NCBI GenBank assembly: GCA_025766275.1
Contig: JAFKAC010000022.1
Span: 310,001 to 374,000, forward strand
Direction of reading: 5' to 3'
Source of the DNA: Lactarius indigo
Taxonomy: Eukaryota; Basidiomycota; Agaricomycetes; Russulales; Russulaceae
DNA length: 64,000 nucleotides
In this document: positions 33,601 through 45,119 of the stretch, piece by piece
Position numbering within the stretch: the stretch's first letter is position 1
Layout: every line of letters begins with the position of its first letter
Notes under the pieces: model-generated
What the model was told of the DNA's origin: nothing
The model's database searches: none
Seen by the model: only the letters and a program-made list of their open reading frames with translations
Made by a program: the position numbers and the translations under genes

Positions 33601-34490
33601 ATCGGACTCTACTACATGCTGCGTCGTTTGGTGGACGTATCGATGTCGCGTGGTGGCTACTCGACCATGGCGCAGATGCGAATTCCCGGGACATTGGTCT
33701 TCTGACTCCAATTCAATTAGCCGCATCTTGTGGATGCCTAGAGGTTGTTCGGATGCTACTGGGGCACAACGTACCCGTCAACACCGCGGACAGCCAAGGC
33801 TTTACTCCATTGCACTGGGCATCAGATTGTGGTCACGTGGAGATCGTGGGGCTATTACTCGAACATGGCGCGGAAATCAATGCACAAGATGAGGAATCAT
33901 CGACGCCATTACATCTGGCATCACGTTATGGGAGGCTCGAGGCTGTACGACTTCTGCTTGACCGTGGCGCGAATGCGGAGGCTAAGAAGTTGGACGGAAG
34001 GACTTCATTGCACGAGGTGTCAAGATTCCGAGGCGAAGAAGATATTGTACGCCTGCTGCTCGACCACGGTGCAAATGCAAATGCCTCGGATAACGACGGA
34101 TGGACCCCGTTGCACCTAGCGTCATCCGTAGGCAATGCAGAGATCGTGCGCTTGCTGCTCGACTGTGGCGTGAACGTAGACTCCAAGAAGGTGGATGGAA
34201 GGACCCCATTGCACCAGGCGTCGACCTATGGCCCAATAGAAATTGTGCAATTGCTGCTTGACCACGACGCGAACCCAAATGCCGACGACAAAGACAGGTG
34301 GACTCCATTGCACGCAGCGTCATCCGAAGGCAAAGCAGAGATCGTGCGCTTGTTGCTCAACCGTGGCGCGAGTGCAGATGCCAAGGACAAGGAAGGAAAA
34401 ACCCCATTCCAGGTGGCATCAGGGTATGAAAAGGATGTGATCCTACAGGTGTTGACGGAACACAATGAACAAATAGAAAGAGTACTATAA
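30657..34490 (+). CDS. NLR2: Goodbye-NACHT-ankyrin STAND protein, 1131 aa
   Basis: Paralogue of NLR1 with the same nine-exon layout: 30657-30932, 30988-31038, 31096-31291, 31342-31515, 31572-31652, 31710-31880, 31945-31969, 32022-32627, 32675-34490. All phases agree. It has a Goodbye-like N-terminus, Walker A core GSGKS (about residue 320), Walker B YIIIDALDEC (about 416) and about eleven ankyrin repeats (from 768), two more than NLR1. Intron 6 starts with GC (GCAAAC) where NLR1 has GT; it lies just before the micro-exon that encodes Walker A. Exons 4 and 5 are each 21 nt longer than in NLR1. No stop or frameshift was seen, so it is likely functional if the GC-AG intron is spliced. Confidence 0.87.
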
Positions 34491-35117
34491 GTTGTTCTAC
34501 ATGTCAGCTTGATATCATGGGGGCTCCCTTATGCGGGTATTCATATAGTCACACTTGGAAAGTGGTACATATTACTGCACGACGAGTTGTAACGATGTAC
34601 CTATTACACTTGTACGAAGTTCTGTGTTTCGCAGGGGCGTGCGCGACAGATTGCGGCACTTCACACGGATCGCACCTCTCTCAACTCAAGACATGACCGT
34701 GTTATTTGGGCAGTGTTGCGACCCCCAGGCCCAACAACATGACGAGAAGTATTGTAAGGCTGACGTATTCTAATCTCCCACAGCTGAGGTCTAAATTTGT
34801 GCGAGTCTCATGAAAAAACTGTACTATAGAACATGTATAGAACAAGGCTGCGGTGTCTACAACTTCACAAAGGCACATACGTACATGCTTCCAACCAGTG
34901 TCACCCCTCTTCCTGCGTCTCTGTGACTCAGAAAGAGAGAGAGGAGAGAAACAACTCTAGAGTCGTTTCTTTTCAAGTTGGCATGACGGATTGTGGTCCG
35001 GAATCCGGAATGAAAAGCTTGCGCCTGACACCCCATTACCGGGACCCGCACCAATGGGAATGAATTCTCCCTTTTGACTGGCACCGCAAGCGACGATTTC
35101 GCCTCGGATAGGCTCAA
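34491..35117. other. NLR2 3' flank, duplicated relative to the NLR1 flank
   Basis: It shares blocks with 25971-26460, including ACTCAAGACATGACCG, TTTGGGCAGTGTTGCG and TACAACTTCACAAAGGCACAT, extending the duplication unit downstream to the next F-box copy. Confidence 0.7.
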
Positions 35118-35498
35118 ATGGGCACCAGTAGCACCACCCGTCTCCCTCTCGAAGTTCTAACCACCATTTTCGAGCAGGTCGACAGTGTCCACGACTTATG
35201 CCACGTTCAGGCCGCCTGTTACACTTTCTGCGCTATTGCCACGCCCTTTGCGTTCCGCGTCCTTTCTGTGATTGCCACCGGAGATAGTTCTAAAAATCTA
35301 GGACAACTCTTCGACGTCTCAGATATTGCGGCCCATGTCAGGGAAGTTGCTGATCTCGACACAGGTGCTGATAGGAAGGGAAGGAGGCTAAAGCATAGTG
35401 CGTCTTTTCATCCCCTCAACAAAATCACGACTTGTCTATGTTTACCTGGGTGTCGTGCTAGTCAGAACTAACGCCATCCGTGAACTGGCCAGTTCATT
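35118..35498 (+). pseudogene. F-box-like gene copy C, truncated
   Basis: ATG at 35118 and an intact first exon (TRLPLEVLTTIFEQVD...AFRVLSV) run to GTGCGT at about 35399. The second exon starts (NAIRELASS) but is cut after about ten codons by the hAT remnant at 35499. The rest of the gene is gone. Confidence 0.75.
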
Positions 35499-35675
35499 GA
35501 GGGCCTGGCCAGACCACATGGCAGAGCTGGGGCTGTGAGCTGGACCACCATCCTCCGAAAATTGAAGCTTGAGACATGAGCTGTCAAAAGCTAAGCTGGC
35601 GGCATCCGTGGGAACGGCAATTTGCGGCTGGCTATGGCTGGCTTCAGGCTTTCAGGCCGGGCCTTTAAATCACTA
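35499..35675. mobile_element. Right-end remnant of a hAT element
   Basis: It ends GGCCGGGCCTTTAAATCACTA-like, matching the right terminus of the 810-bp hAT element, and is full of the same GGCCTGGCC/CAGGCTTTCAGGCC subterminal motifs. No left TAGTGAT end or matching 8-bp target copy is visible, so the left end is lost. Confidence 0.6.
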
Positions 35676-35812
35676 CACTAGATCTCACTTTACAGTGATT
35701 TTTTGCCCACGTACACATGCCTACGTACATGCCGCCGATAGAGTCGCCTAAAAATTGTCCCGAACAGACAAAGACTTCTGCTCCCGTGTTCCCATCGTGA
35801 CAAATCCATCCA

Positions 35813-35818
35813 TATAAA
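35813..35818 (+). promoter_or_regulatory. TATA box of SDR1
   Basis: TATAAA lies 73 bp before the ATG. Upstream is a block GACTTCTGCTCCC...TCGTGACAA that is repeated before SDR2. Confidence 0.55.
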
Positions 35819-35890
35819 CCTCTCCGATCGGGGGTTGGGTGGGACCCGACAACAAACTTCACGTCCCGCCTACAGATCAAAGACAACGAC

Positions 35891-37085
35891 ATGGTTAGCA
35901 ACGCTACGAGAGTATGGTTTATCACTGGTGAGTTCCTTACGTTGTCGACGTCCCAATGTCTGTCGCCCTACCATTTGCTTCTCAGGCGCGTCGGCGGGAT
36001 TGGGCTTGGCGCTCACTCGCTCAGTGCTTGCTCGTGGTGATCACGTTATCGCAACTGCGCGATCGTTGAAGTCTTTTGACGAACTGCGCCAAGACCCCAA
36101 GTTCGATGGGGAAAGACTGAGATTCCTGATTCTGGACGTCACCTCACCAATGGTCGAGATAAAACAACGCATCGATGAGGCCCTGGCCATATGGGGTCGC
36201 ATCGATGTGCTTGTCAACAATGCGGGAAGGATCACATACGGCCTCAGCGAGGAACTCGGGTGCGTGCTGTATTTGAAGATCATCCCCATCGCATGGGAGA
36301 CTTAGTCGGTCGGGTCCGTAGCGCCGAAGGGATTATGAACGATATGAACACGAACTTCGTTGGACCCATCAATGTCACCAACGCCATCCTTCCAAGCATG
36401 CGTGCGCGGCGCGACGCGACCATTGTCTTTGTCGGAAGCCGCTCTGCTTATCGAACCCAGTTGACCGTGAGCCCCCGTCTTCCTCTGCGCCATTTATCCC
36501 TTGTCTCACTTGTCCTTGCGCTGTCTGTCCAGGGCGTCGGTAAGCACCAGACCGCAGCACGGGCTCTTGACTCTCACTCTCGCCTCTAGTATCCTACTGT
36601 GCATCCAAAGCCGCTCTTCACTGTGCGTAGACGTACAACCTGCCTTTTCCTTAGCGCATACACTGACTCCCCTTCCCGCTCCGCCTCCAGCATATGCAGA
36701 GACGCTCTCCACCGAGCTCGAACCCTTCAACATTCGTGTGATGATCGCCGTCCCGGGGGGCTTCGCGACCAAATTCAACGCTCCGATCCGCGAGGGCACG
36801 CCGATCGCAGGCTACGAGGCGTTGCACGACCAGCTGGACAATTTCGCGCTGAGCTACGCCAAAGCCCCGAAGGGTGACCCCGACCTGGGCATGAGCGCTC
36901 TCGTCGATGTCGTGCGTGGCGAGGGCCGCGCTGCCGGCCGCGACTCGCTACCGCTCTGGCTGTTCCTCGGGGAGGACTCGATGCGTGACGTGCGTTTGCG
37001 CATACATACCCTCCAGTCGGAGCTGGAGGAGTGGGAAGATGTCGGGTCGAATTTGGGTCTTCCACAAGAGCAGACTCCGGCTTGA
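35891..37085 (+). CDS. SDR1: short-chain dehydrogenase/reductase, 296 aa
   Basis: NAD(P)-dependent oxidoreductase of the classical SDR type; the substrate is unknown. Six exons in phase: 35891-35927, 35986-36259, 36322-36466, 36533-36539, 36590-36622, 36691-37085. The cofactor loop TGASAGLG spans the first splice junction, NNAG lies near residue 90, and the catalytic YCASK motif is carried by the 33-nt exon 5. Exon 4 is a 7-nt micro-exon (GGCGTCG) needed to keep frame. The C-terminal part (PGGF, WLFLGEDS) resembles fungal SDRs acting on small ketones or alcohols. It is a tandem duplicate of SDR2, with identical intron positions. Confidence 0.88.
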
Positions 37086-38332
37086 TCCTCATATGTAGTA
37101 TGTATTATTATCGGGCAGCGTTGTTGCAACTCTGTACATTTCAACACAGTATATCTTATGCTGTGGTTACTGTAACAAATTGGACCGACGCTGACTGCAT
37201 GGTAGCGGAGGCCGACGCGAAACATATGGGCGGGATCAAAATCCTCATTCAAGAGTAGCTGAATTTAAACTGGTCAACGGACCCACCAAACAGCATGCTC
37301 GACCTACGAGATTAACCAGATGGAACGCCACGAGCGTGTGTATCAGACACAATATCCGGAAGACCACCAGGACCCAGCCCGAGTAGCTGTCGTGCAAAGT
37401 CAGAGCCTGAAGGCCTGAACAGTCCTGGTTGTAGTAGTATAGATAGCCAACCCTTTATAGGGGTCCCCAGAGGATTTGGAAGAGTTCTCGGGGTTCTGGA
37501 AGTCCACGTTAATATAATCTAGGAGACACCCAAAGAGTCAGTACGGGAGCTGAGTGGGACGATGACTGACTCTGGTTTTCAGCAAAGTGAGATACTTGCA
37601 AGTAGGGCCAGGTCAACGGTCCTGTGGTTGGGGGTCAAATCATTGCAATCTGCTATCATTTAGCTCAAGAAACCAACCTTCGTAGGCTCGCCACTGGAAA
37701 TACGGGGAACGGAAATATTGGAATCTTGCCCTCGATCACGTACGTCAGTCCAAGGGTGTCGGGACTCGGGCATCATAGAGCGGATTGTTGATAGAAAGAA
37801 TATGGCGACGGGGTATGGTATGGCAATGCATGCCTGGCTGAGCGCGCGACCCTTCGCCATGCTTCCTTAAACGTAGTCTCATGACGCAGAGTTCTTCATG
37901 TCTCAAAAGGTCATAATAGACTGTACGTCGAAGGAGTAGGAAAGAAGGAGTCCCTCTAGGAGGTGACGGTCGCCAAAAATGCTATAATCCACAAATAAAA
38001 GGTTCTTCGAACTTGGTGGGTGGGAAGAAGACGGCAAAAGACGGAAATCGGAAAAGTGTGCCCCTCCGGCATCCGCGGATTCTTTCCCGCCTCGGACCGG
38101 CCATCGAGCATTATACAAGGATTCGGAGCGCTGTTCGCAAAAATGGACGGGTCCCGAAGGCGGACGCCGAAAAGGGGAACCAGATCATGATCATGGATGC
38201 CTCTGCCGTAGGTTCTCTACCCGCCTCGGATCGCCGGTCAAGTACTTTACAGTGATTTGCCCAATATGTCAACGTGTCGCCAGTAGAGACTTCTGCTCCC
38301 ATGTCCCTGTCGTGACAATGCCGTCTTACGGA
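37086..38332. other. Spacer between the SDR genes
   Basis: It holds the SDR1 3' flank and the SDR2 upstream region. The promoter block GACTTCTGCTCCCATG at about 38288 matches that of SDR1. No gene was recognised. Confidence 0.5.
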
Positions 38333-38338
38333 TATATA
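38333..38338 (+). promoter_or_regulatory. TATA box of SDR2
   Basis: TATATA followed by ACCTCT lies 60 bp before the ATG, in the same position and context as the SDR1 TATA box. Confidence 0.55.
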
Positions 38339-38397
38339 ACCTCTAGATCTCCAGTCGGGCATGGACGACAAACATTGTGTCCTGTCCATAGAACACC

Positions 38398-39585
38398 ATG
38401 GTCACTGCAAGAGTTTGGTTTATCACTGGTGGGTGCCTTGCATTGCCAACATCCCAATGTCTCTCGTTCTACCATTCGCTTCAGGCGCATCAACGGGGCT
38501 GGGTTTGGCGCTCACTCGCTCGGTACTTGCTCGTGGTGACTATGTGATCGCAACTATGCGATCGTCGAAGCCATTCAACAAACTGCGCCAATACCCCAAG
38601 TTCGATAGGACAAGACTGAGGTTTCTGACTCTGGACGTCACCTCACCAATGGTAGAGATAAAACAACGCATCGATGAGGCTCTGGCCATATGGGGACGCA
38701 TCGATGTGGTTGTCAACAACGCGGGAAGGGTCACATATGGCCTCAGCGAGGAGCTCGGGTGCGTATTTAAACGAACATTGCCGTTGCGTGGGAAGTGGAA
38801 CATTAGGATTCGAATTCTTTAGCGCCGAAGGAATCATGAACGACATGAAAACGAACTTCGTTGGACCCATCAATGTCACCAACGCCGTCCTCCCTAGCAT
38901 GCGTGCGCGACGCGATGGGACCATCGTCTTTGTCGGAAGTCGTTCTGTTTATCGAACCCAGTTGACCGTGAGCCCCGCCTTCCTCTGCGTCATTTATTTG
39001 TCCCTTGTCTCACTTGTCCGCGCGCCGTCCAGGGCTTTGGTAAGCACCAGACCGCAGCGCGGGCTCCTGACTCTCACTCTCGCCTCTAGTATCCTACTGT
39101 GCATCCAAAGCCGCTCTTCACTGTGCATAGACGTATACCCTGTCCTCTCCTCGGGGCGTACACTAACCCCCCTTCCCGCTCCGCTTCCAGCTTACGCAGA
39201 GACGCTCTCCACCGAGCTCGAACACTTCAACATCCGCGTGACAGTCGCCGTCCCGGGGGGCTTCGCGACCAAATTTAACGCCCTGACCCTCTCGGGTACG
39301 CCGCTCGAAGGATATGAGGCGTTGCGCGACCACCTGGTCAAGTTCGGGCAGAACTACGCCAAGTCCCCGAAGGGCGACCCCGATCTGGGCATGAGCGCAC
39401 TCGTCGACGTCGTGCGCGGTGAGGGCCGGGCTGCCAATCACGGCCCGCCGCCGCTCTGGCTGTTCCTCGGGGAGGACTCGATGCGTGACGTGCGTTTGCG
39501 CACGCAGGCCCTCCAGTCGGCGCTGGAGGAGTGGAAGGACGTCGGGTCGAAATTGGGTCTTCCGCAAGGGCAGGTCCCGGCTTGA
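38398..39585 (+). CDS. SDR2: short-chain dehydrogenase/reductase, 294 aa
   Basis: Close paralogue of SDR1 with the same six-exon design: 38398-38428, 38485-38758, 38823-38967, 39033-39039, 39090-39122, 39191-39585. TGASTGLG is the cofactor loop, followed by NNAG and the catalytic YCASK. The 7-nt micro-exon reads GGCTTTG. Differences concentrate in the N-terminal half and in the loop after PGGF (substrate side), while the C-terminus is almost unchanged. It lies about 1.3 kb downstream of SDR1 on the same strand. Both look functional. Confidence 0.88.
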
Positions 39586-41180
39586 TCCCTGTTTTCTTTA
39601 TGTATGTATGTATTATTATCGAGCGGCGTTGTTGCAACTCTGTACATTACAACACAGTAATTTTTACACTGCTGTTACAATAAAATAAAAAAATTGGTCT
39701 TTGTTGGAAAGGCATGGGAGACGCACGCATGTATGCGGGTTCTGGATCAATCTACAGGATCTCAGGACGTAGCAAGCACCGAGGCAAACCTCGAGTTGCT
39801 CGTCCAATGCGTAGCAGTAGCTCCACAGGATTTTGTTCGTCACCCAACGCAAGATCACCTCTGTGGGCTTTAGGAGGGTTGGCCACATCCAGTGGGAGGA
39901 TTATTGAGCCCCGTCCTGGTAGAGGGTTCGAATGCGGAGGTGGTAACGACCGAGTGACTCTCGAGCCCGGGGTTACGAATTACCCTGCTACTTCCATTCA
40001 GCAGCAGCCAAGTTAGGTAAAGGAACTGTTACGGATCAACTGAATCAACAGACGCATTTATCAACGGATCGTGAGGAGGGACAATTGATTTGGTGGCGAC
40101 TGCATCAATAATGCTGAGAAAATGAACGGGAAAAGGGGGCCCTAGCACAAGCGTCAATTAGAAGGACGGAAGGGAAGAAGTGTGGCGCCTCGTTTGGCAG
40201 TACGTATTGACTCAAGAATCGATCAGCTTCAAGTTAGTTAGCATTCACACATTCTGTCTTTGACACGCCAGGCATAATACACCAGAACCATGAGTATCCA
40301 CGTCGCCAGTTGACACTGACAGTCACGCGCCGCAGCGCTGGTGCCACGGTCGTCTTTGCTCGTGCGACTATGATCTCCGGCTGTCCAAAAATTCCTGTTG
40401 TTTGCCGCCCTTGGGGGTTTCACGGGACGAATGGCCTCTGAGATGGGGATACCTATACTCCCGACTCGGAACGTATAGGAAACCGCCTCTCTCACAAGCC
40501 TTCTTGTCGACCGAGGCGTGCCTTCTGGAACTGGGTGCGCGCTATTTCGAACCAATCCTTGACGCAGGTTCCCTGATGACTTACCCAGCCTGGCAGACGT
40601 GGACTACGGGCCCATGCTGCTGCCCCCTCTGTTGATCGAGAGGGTTAGATGTAGTAACGGGGCTCCATGGAGAGTCGATGTTACGCCTGCTAAGTCACAA
40701 CATGATGCACCTTATGAGCACGTTCCTATTCGGGGAGTTGGTGGAGCTAGCGCTCAAGTCTACCCTGGCTCCTCCACCGTTGTACCCAGAGACTTCATAA
40801 ACATAGAGATATAACCAGCGACCCAATGGGGCGATAAGCCACGCCGCAGATTTTTGAGGTGTAGTGAAAATAGGAGTTCTGGCACGTAGTGCCCAAAACG
40901 CGTTGCTAGAACCTATTATCTCATCGGCTTTAACGTCTTCCGAGTCCGCGGGGAAAATACAGCGTACAAACACCAGAGGACGAGAAAAGCCAGCCTTCTC
41001 AAATGTCTTCAAGGAGACACCCAGCGGATTTTTGGACCCGAGTTCCGGCCGCATAGCCATGGTCCCCGCAGCAACTCGAAGTGGCGGTGCTACTAGCCCT
41101 GCGCCTGCTACCCGCAGTACTTTGTTCTTAACGGTCCCCAACACCCCTACTATCACAGAACTTCCACTCCAGCTTCGCCT
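39586..41180. other. Gene-poor stretch
   Basis: It contains a short A-rich run at 39678. Overlapping frames on both strands at 40700-41180 look mildly coding on the minus strand (RPLVFVRCIFPADSEDV), but I cannot assign them. No promoter or repeat was identified. Confidence 0.3.
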
Positions 41181-42736
41181 ATGAGTCTCGATCGCAACCT
41201 CTTCACCCTAAATATAGTCCCCAATGAACGCATTCCTACAGTCCAGGACCTCGTTCTTCCTTCGGGAGCGGTGCATTACTCCAAGGAGAGGGAACCGGGT
41301 ACGTCCTATCGGATAAATCTATTTGGTGCGTTGCGCAGCCCAGCTACCCTCGTTGGCATTGACCCGAGGAGGTTCTTCTAGACCCCATGTCCCAAAGCAT
41401 GCTCGCCTCTGCGACAGCCCCGCACGCGTCAAGCAAGCACAAGACAATAGAGCTTCACAACCCTACTCAAATCGTAGAGTTCAAATCGACCGGGACGTTA
41501 GTCTTTAAGTGGGGTTTCACTTGGGAAGAGTCAGTGAGCGGTCCCCTTTGCGTGTTTCTTGACCAGTGTCAGCTCAATTTCCTTGGATTGGCAGACACGT
41601 GTTTGAGTGGAAACGAGAAGAATGCTATCTCATCCGGAAACCAGATCCTGCTGTCCTCGTCGCGATCACGAAGGATACCGCCGGGAAATCAAGGACCGCG
41701 ACGGTCCAGATTCTAGACTACAATCTCAACAGGTAAAACACGCTGCCGTTGCGTCGTTGTAATGAGTAACCCACGGCGCTTGTGCAGATTCGACATCGCG
41801 GATCGCAAGGGCCTAGAGATCACTCTTCTCACCACGCTACTCACTATCCAAGACATGGCAGCCGCGAACAACGCCCCCGCCGACCCCGTCATCCTCGCGC
41901 CTCCCGTGCAGCCCGAGGCGCCACCAACGCCTCCCCCGCGCCCTGCGCCCAAAACGGGCGTCAACCGCATCGCAGAGATGCACGCGCTGCGCTACGAGCC
42001 GAACGAAGTCACGGTCAACGAAGAGGGCTCGATCGAGGACTACGGCGAGTACGCGGAGGGCCTCCTAGCGGTACGTTTTTACGTTCTCTCTCCCGTTGCG
42101 GTTTTTTTTTTTTTTTTGTCCGCGGTCTCCTCACGGCATAAGTCGCGCAGGACGACGCGATGTTGTTCATCACCGTCCGCTCCGCCTCTCCCGCAGACGT
42201 GTCCCGAGTACTGCAAGTCGTCGAGCAGGTCAAGCGCCTGCGCCACAAACGCGGTCCGTGCCCCCCCTTACTTCCCCCGCGCCGCTCACGCGTAGTTCTT
42301 CCCCCTCCCAGAGGTAACCGCAGGCGCACTGCGCGAAGAGCTCCACCAATACGTCATCTACGACGCCGAGCCCCGCGCCCCGCGCCGCATCAACCTCGAC
42401 GACCCGCCGGCGAATACATACACGCCGCCGACTAGTCTCACCGTGCACCTGAGCAAGATCTCCATGCCCGAACTGTGCCCGCAGCCCGTGGCGCCCAAGG
42501 CCCAGCAACCCACGCACCCACGAACATTCCCCATGCCCGCGACCAAGCGTGCGCAGCCACCACAGCCGCGCGCGTCGTTGTCGCTGTCGAGGCCGCCGCA
42601 ACCGAGGTTCCAGCGCGGACACTCGATGGCCTTTTCTGTTGGGGCGATCCCACCCCCACCACCGCCACAACCCCAACCGACGCAGCAGCAGCAGGCGGCG
42701 TGGCGCGGTAGTCTGTGGGGCCGGAGCCGGAAGTAG
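41181..42736 (+). CDS. Conserved-looking protein of unknown function, 413 aa
   Basis: Not recognised. Six exons join in phase: 41181-41325, 41382-41529, 41595-41732, 41788-42070, 42151-42253, 42312-42736. Residues 1 to about 155 alternate hydrophobic and aromatic residues in a beta-sheet style (FKWGFTWEEHVFEWKREECY, LITKDTAG-like turn, TVQILDYNLNRFDI), reminiscent of tubby/scramblase-type beta barrels, though I cannot show this. A Pro/Ala-rich linker follows (PPTPPPRPAPK), then a helical segment (SPADVSRVLQVVEQVKRL), and a Pro/Gln-rich basic tail. There is no signal peptide or membrane segment. The start is the first ATG of the frame; an upstream exon is possible. Confidence 0.72.
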
Positions 42737-45119
42737 CGCGCGGCTAAAAAATTTTTGGCGTGCTTCTTTCTTTTTGCGTGCTGCACTTCCCCCTTCATCG
42801 ACGACTCTATACCCCCCCCCCCCCCCCGCACTCGGACTCTCTCTGCCCCACTATTACTGCGATGTTGGTGTGTTTGTGTACTCGCTCGCGCTTGTAGAGC
42901 TACCTGGGTAGCATCACGTGTTGCTATGATATTTGCACGTGTTCGACCACGCGGTCACGCGGCGGAATTGCAGTTTCGCCCGCGAGTTGATGCAATGCGT
43001 GGTGGCTGCGCTTCTAGGAATGGTGGCGTATTCTTCTGGAGGGGACTCAAAAGGAACCGAGAAGCAAGCAGCAAGCTATCAGCCCTATTTCGATTTCATT
43101 CATCAATCGCCTGCGATGGCGCCTCTAGTCGCCACAGGGACATCAGACCCCAAGCATCAAAACTCGGGAATTTCGGGGACCCCCTCTAATCTACAAGGAC
43201 GTGTATGTATGCCTGTTTTATCATACAGTTTGAGCGTGATGCGACTTTGGGACTCCACATGGCGGGTTTTTCATGGAAAGCTTCGCACTTTCTCGCGTGA
43301 ACAGAGGCGGGTCCGTTTGCGATAGCTCACTTGGTACCGTTCTGGCTCGCGTGGCCCCCCCTCCCACTTGCACGCGCTTCCCCGTCTCCAAATGCTGTTC
43401 GTAGACGTCCTTCCCTTCCCGCAAGAAATGTATCATGATCGAATTTGTGTATATTGCGTCCACACATACCCAAAAGTCATCTTTGGCTTGGTTTGGAGGT
43501 TCCGTGAATCAAAAAGTTGGCCCATCGGAGTTTAGCCCATCTCGGCGGAATGGAGGAGTGCGAGAGAGTTAAAAAAAAAAAACTTTACACTTCTAGTGGC
43601 TGAGAAGTAAGAAGAAGGGGTAGGGGAGCACTCTGACTCCAATTGCCAGTGTGTATGTGCATACATAACGTTTCTCCAGCTATGCCATAGTAAGTAGAAA
43701 AAAAAAAAATACGCGCGAATGACAGACAGAACGCCCGTTGACTCTTTTTGCTTGTTGGAGCCGCTGTGCGTGGATAGCACTATTCTTTTAATGCTGCCAA
43801 GAAACAACGACATTTGCGTGCGGGCCCGACGGAAGTCGTTCGCTTCCCCGCCGGAAGGGGGGTGAGACGAGATGGAAGCTGAGCCTGAGGGGGGGGAGAG
43901 GATGATGATGATGATGATGATGATGGATGGTGGCGGGGGGGGGGAGGCAGATCGCACGGATCGTCCTCAATTCGCTCCTCTTCACCAAATTTTGTTTTCT
44001 CCGCCGGTCCCCCCCCCCAACGCGGCGTAACAAGTCAACTTGACTTTTTTTTGTTTGTTTGCTGTCTCCCTAATTTTTTTTTAGCGAGGCATAGCGACCC
44101 GACTAGACGTCTAACACGAAAAATGTTGCAACGTATATTGTGTGTGCATGTAATAGAGGTGGCAGGTGGTGCCACCGTCACCCACAATCTCCAACAAAAC
44201 ACACAAAGACTACTACTATATTAGACACGTCGTGCCACTTTTGGTGAGACCGCCCTTGCTCGCTCGTTCGGGGCCCGTGACGCACGGGGCGGGGCTAGTT
44301 GACAGCGGGCGCTGTATAGGCGTCTATAAGGGACATGGTGCGACTGTAACCCCAAAAGGCAGGAAGAGGGGAGGGGGGGCGGGAATTAAAATCGCTAATT
44401 AGAAAATTGTAGTTTTTGGTTGGTGGGGCGCTTGAGGGAGGAGGGGGGGAGCTTAGACGCACGCGCGCGTAGATGGATAGATAAACGCTGATGCCACCGA
44501 GGCGCTAGACCGCCTTCGGGCGAATGATTAAGGAGTGCACGACAGGGAGTGGGGCTCGGCTTGTCAGGTGCAGGCAAGGCAAGGCGCTTGTGGATGACAA
44601 CATGTTGTATAGTGTTTGGTGGGCGCCTAAACGATGCGGCGGCGGAGAGATATGTACACAAATGATCGAATGGATGTGGATGTGCACAGAGTAGGGAGTG
44701 AACGTGGGTGATGTAAAGTGAAACAACGAGCGGTGGTGGTAACACAAGGCTAAAAAAAAAAAATAGTGTACAGCACAAAGGGGTCCAGTGGGGGACCGAT
44801 ATCAGGAGCATCGTGTATAGAAACATCGAAAGAGTCCTGAAACGAGTGTGTGAGAGGTGGGAAGTGAGCCAAACGGGCGAGTGGAGTTGCAACGATGGGA
44901 TAGATGGATAAATGGAAGCAAAACAAATTGCATGAGGTTGGATGGTTGATGCACAGTAACGGGAGTTCTGCCAAAAATGGGTATCGAGATGTAGAGAGGG
45001 AAAAAGTCGCTTGCTTAAAAAGCGTAGTAGGGAAGGATCAGCACACAAACATAATGATATAAATGATGATAGAATACGAAGAAAAACACAGGATAGAAGA
45101 CGATCGGTTGAAAGGCTTA
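42737..45119. other. Intergenic region with simple repeats
   Basis: It includes a run of about 17 C (42811-42827), T and A runs near 44046, 43571 and 44753, and a GAT trinucleotide repeat at 43901-43925. A long minus-strand open frame (45156-44395) reads as low-complexity Leu/Ser/His sequence and is probably the 3' UTR of the 45120-46447 gene. Confidence 0.5.
43901..43925. repeat. (GAT)n microsatellite
   Basis: About eight tandem GAT units, preceded by a G run. Confidence 0.85.

Noticed and set aside
39905..39980. tRNA-like GGTTCGAAT motif
   Set aside because: Only a B-box-like match; no acceptor stem, D arm or anticodon arm can be folded around it.
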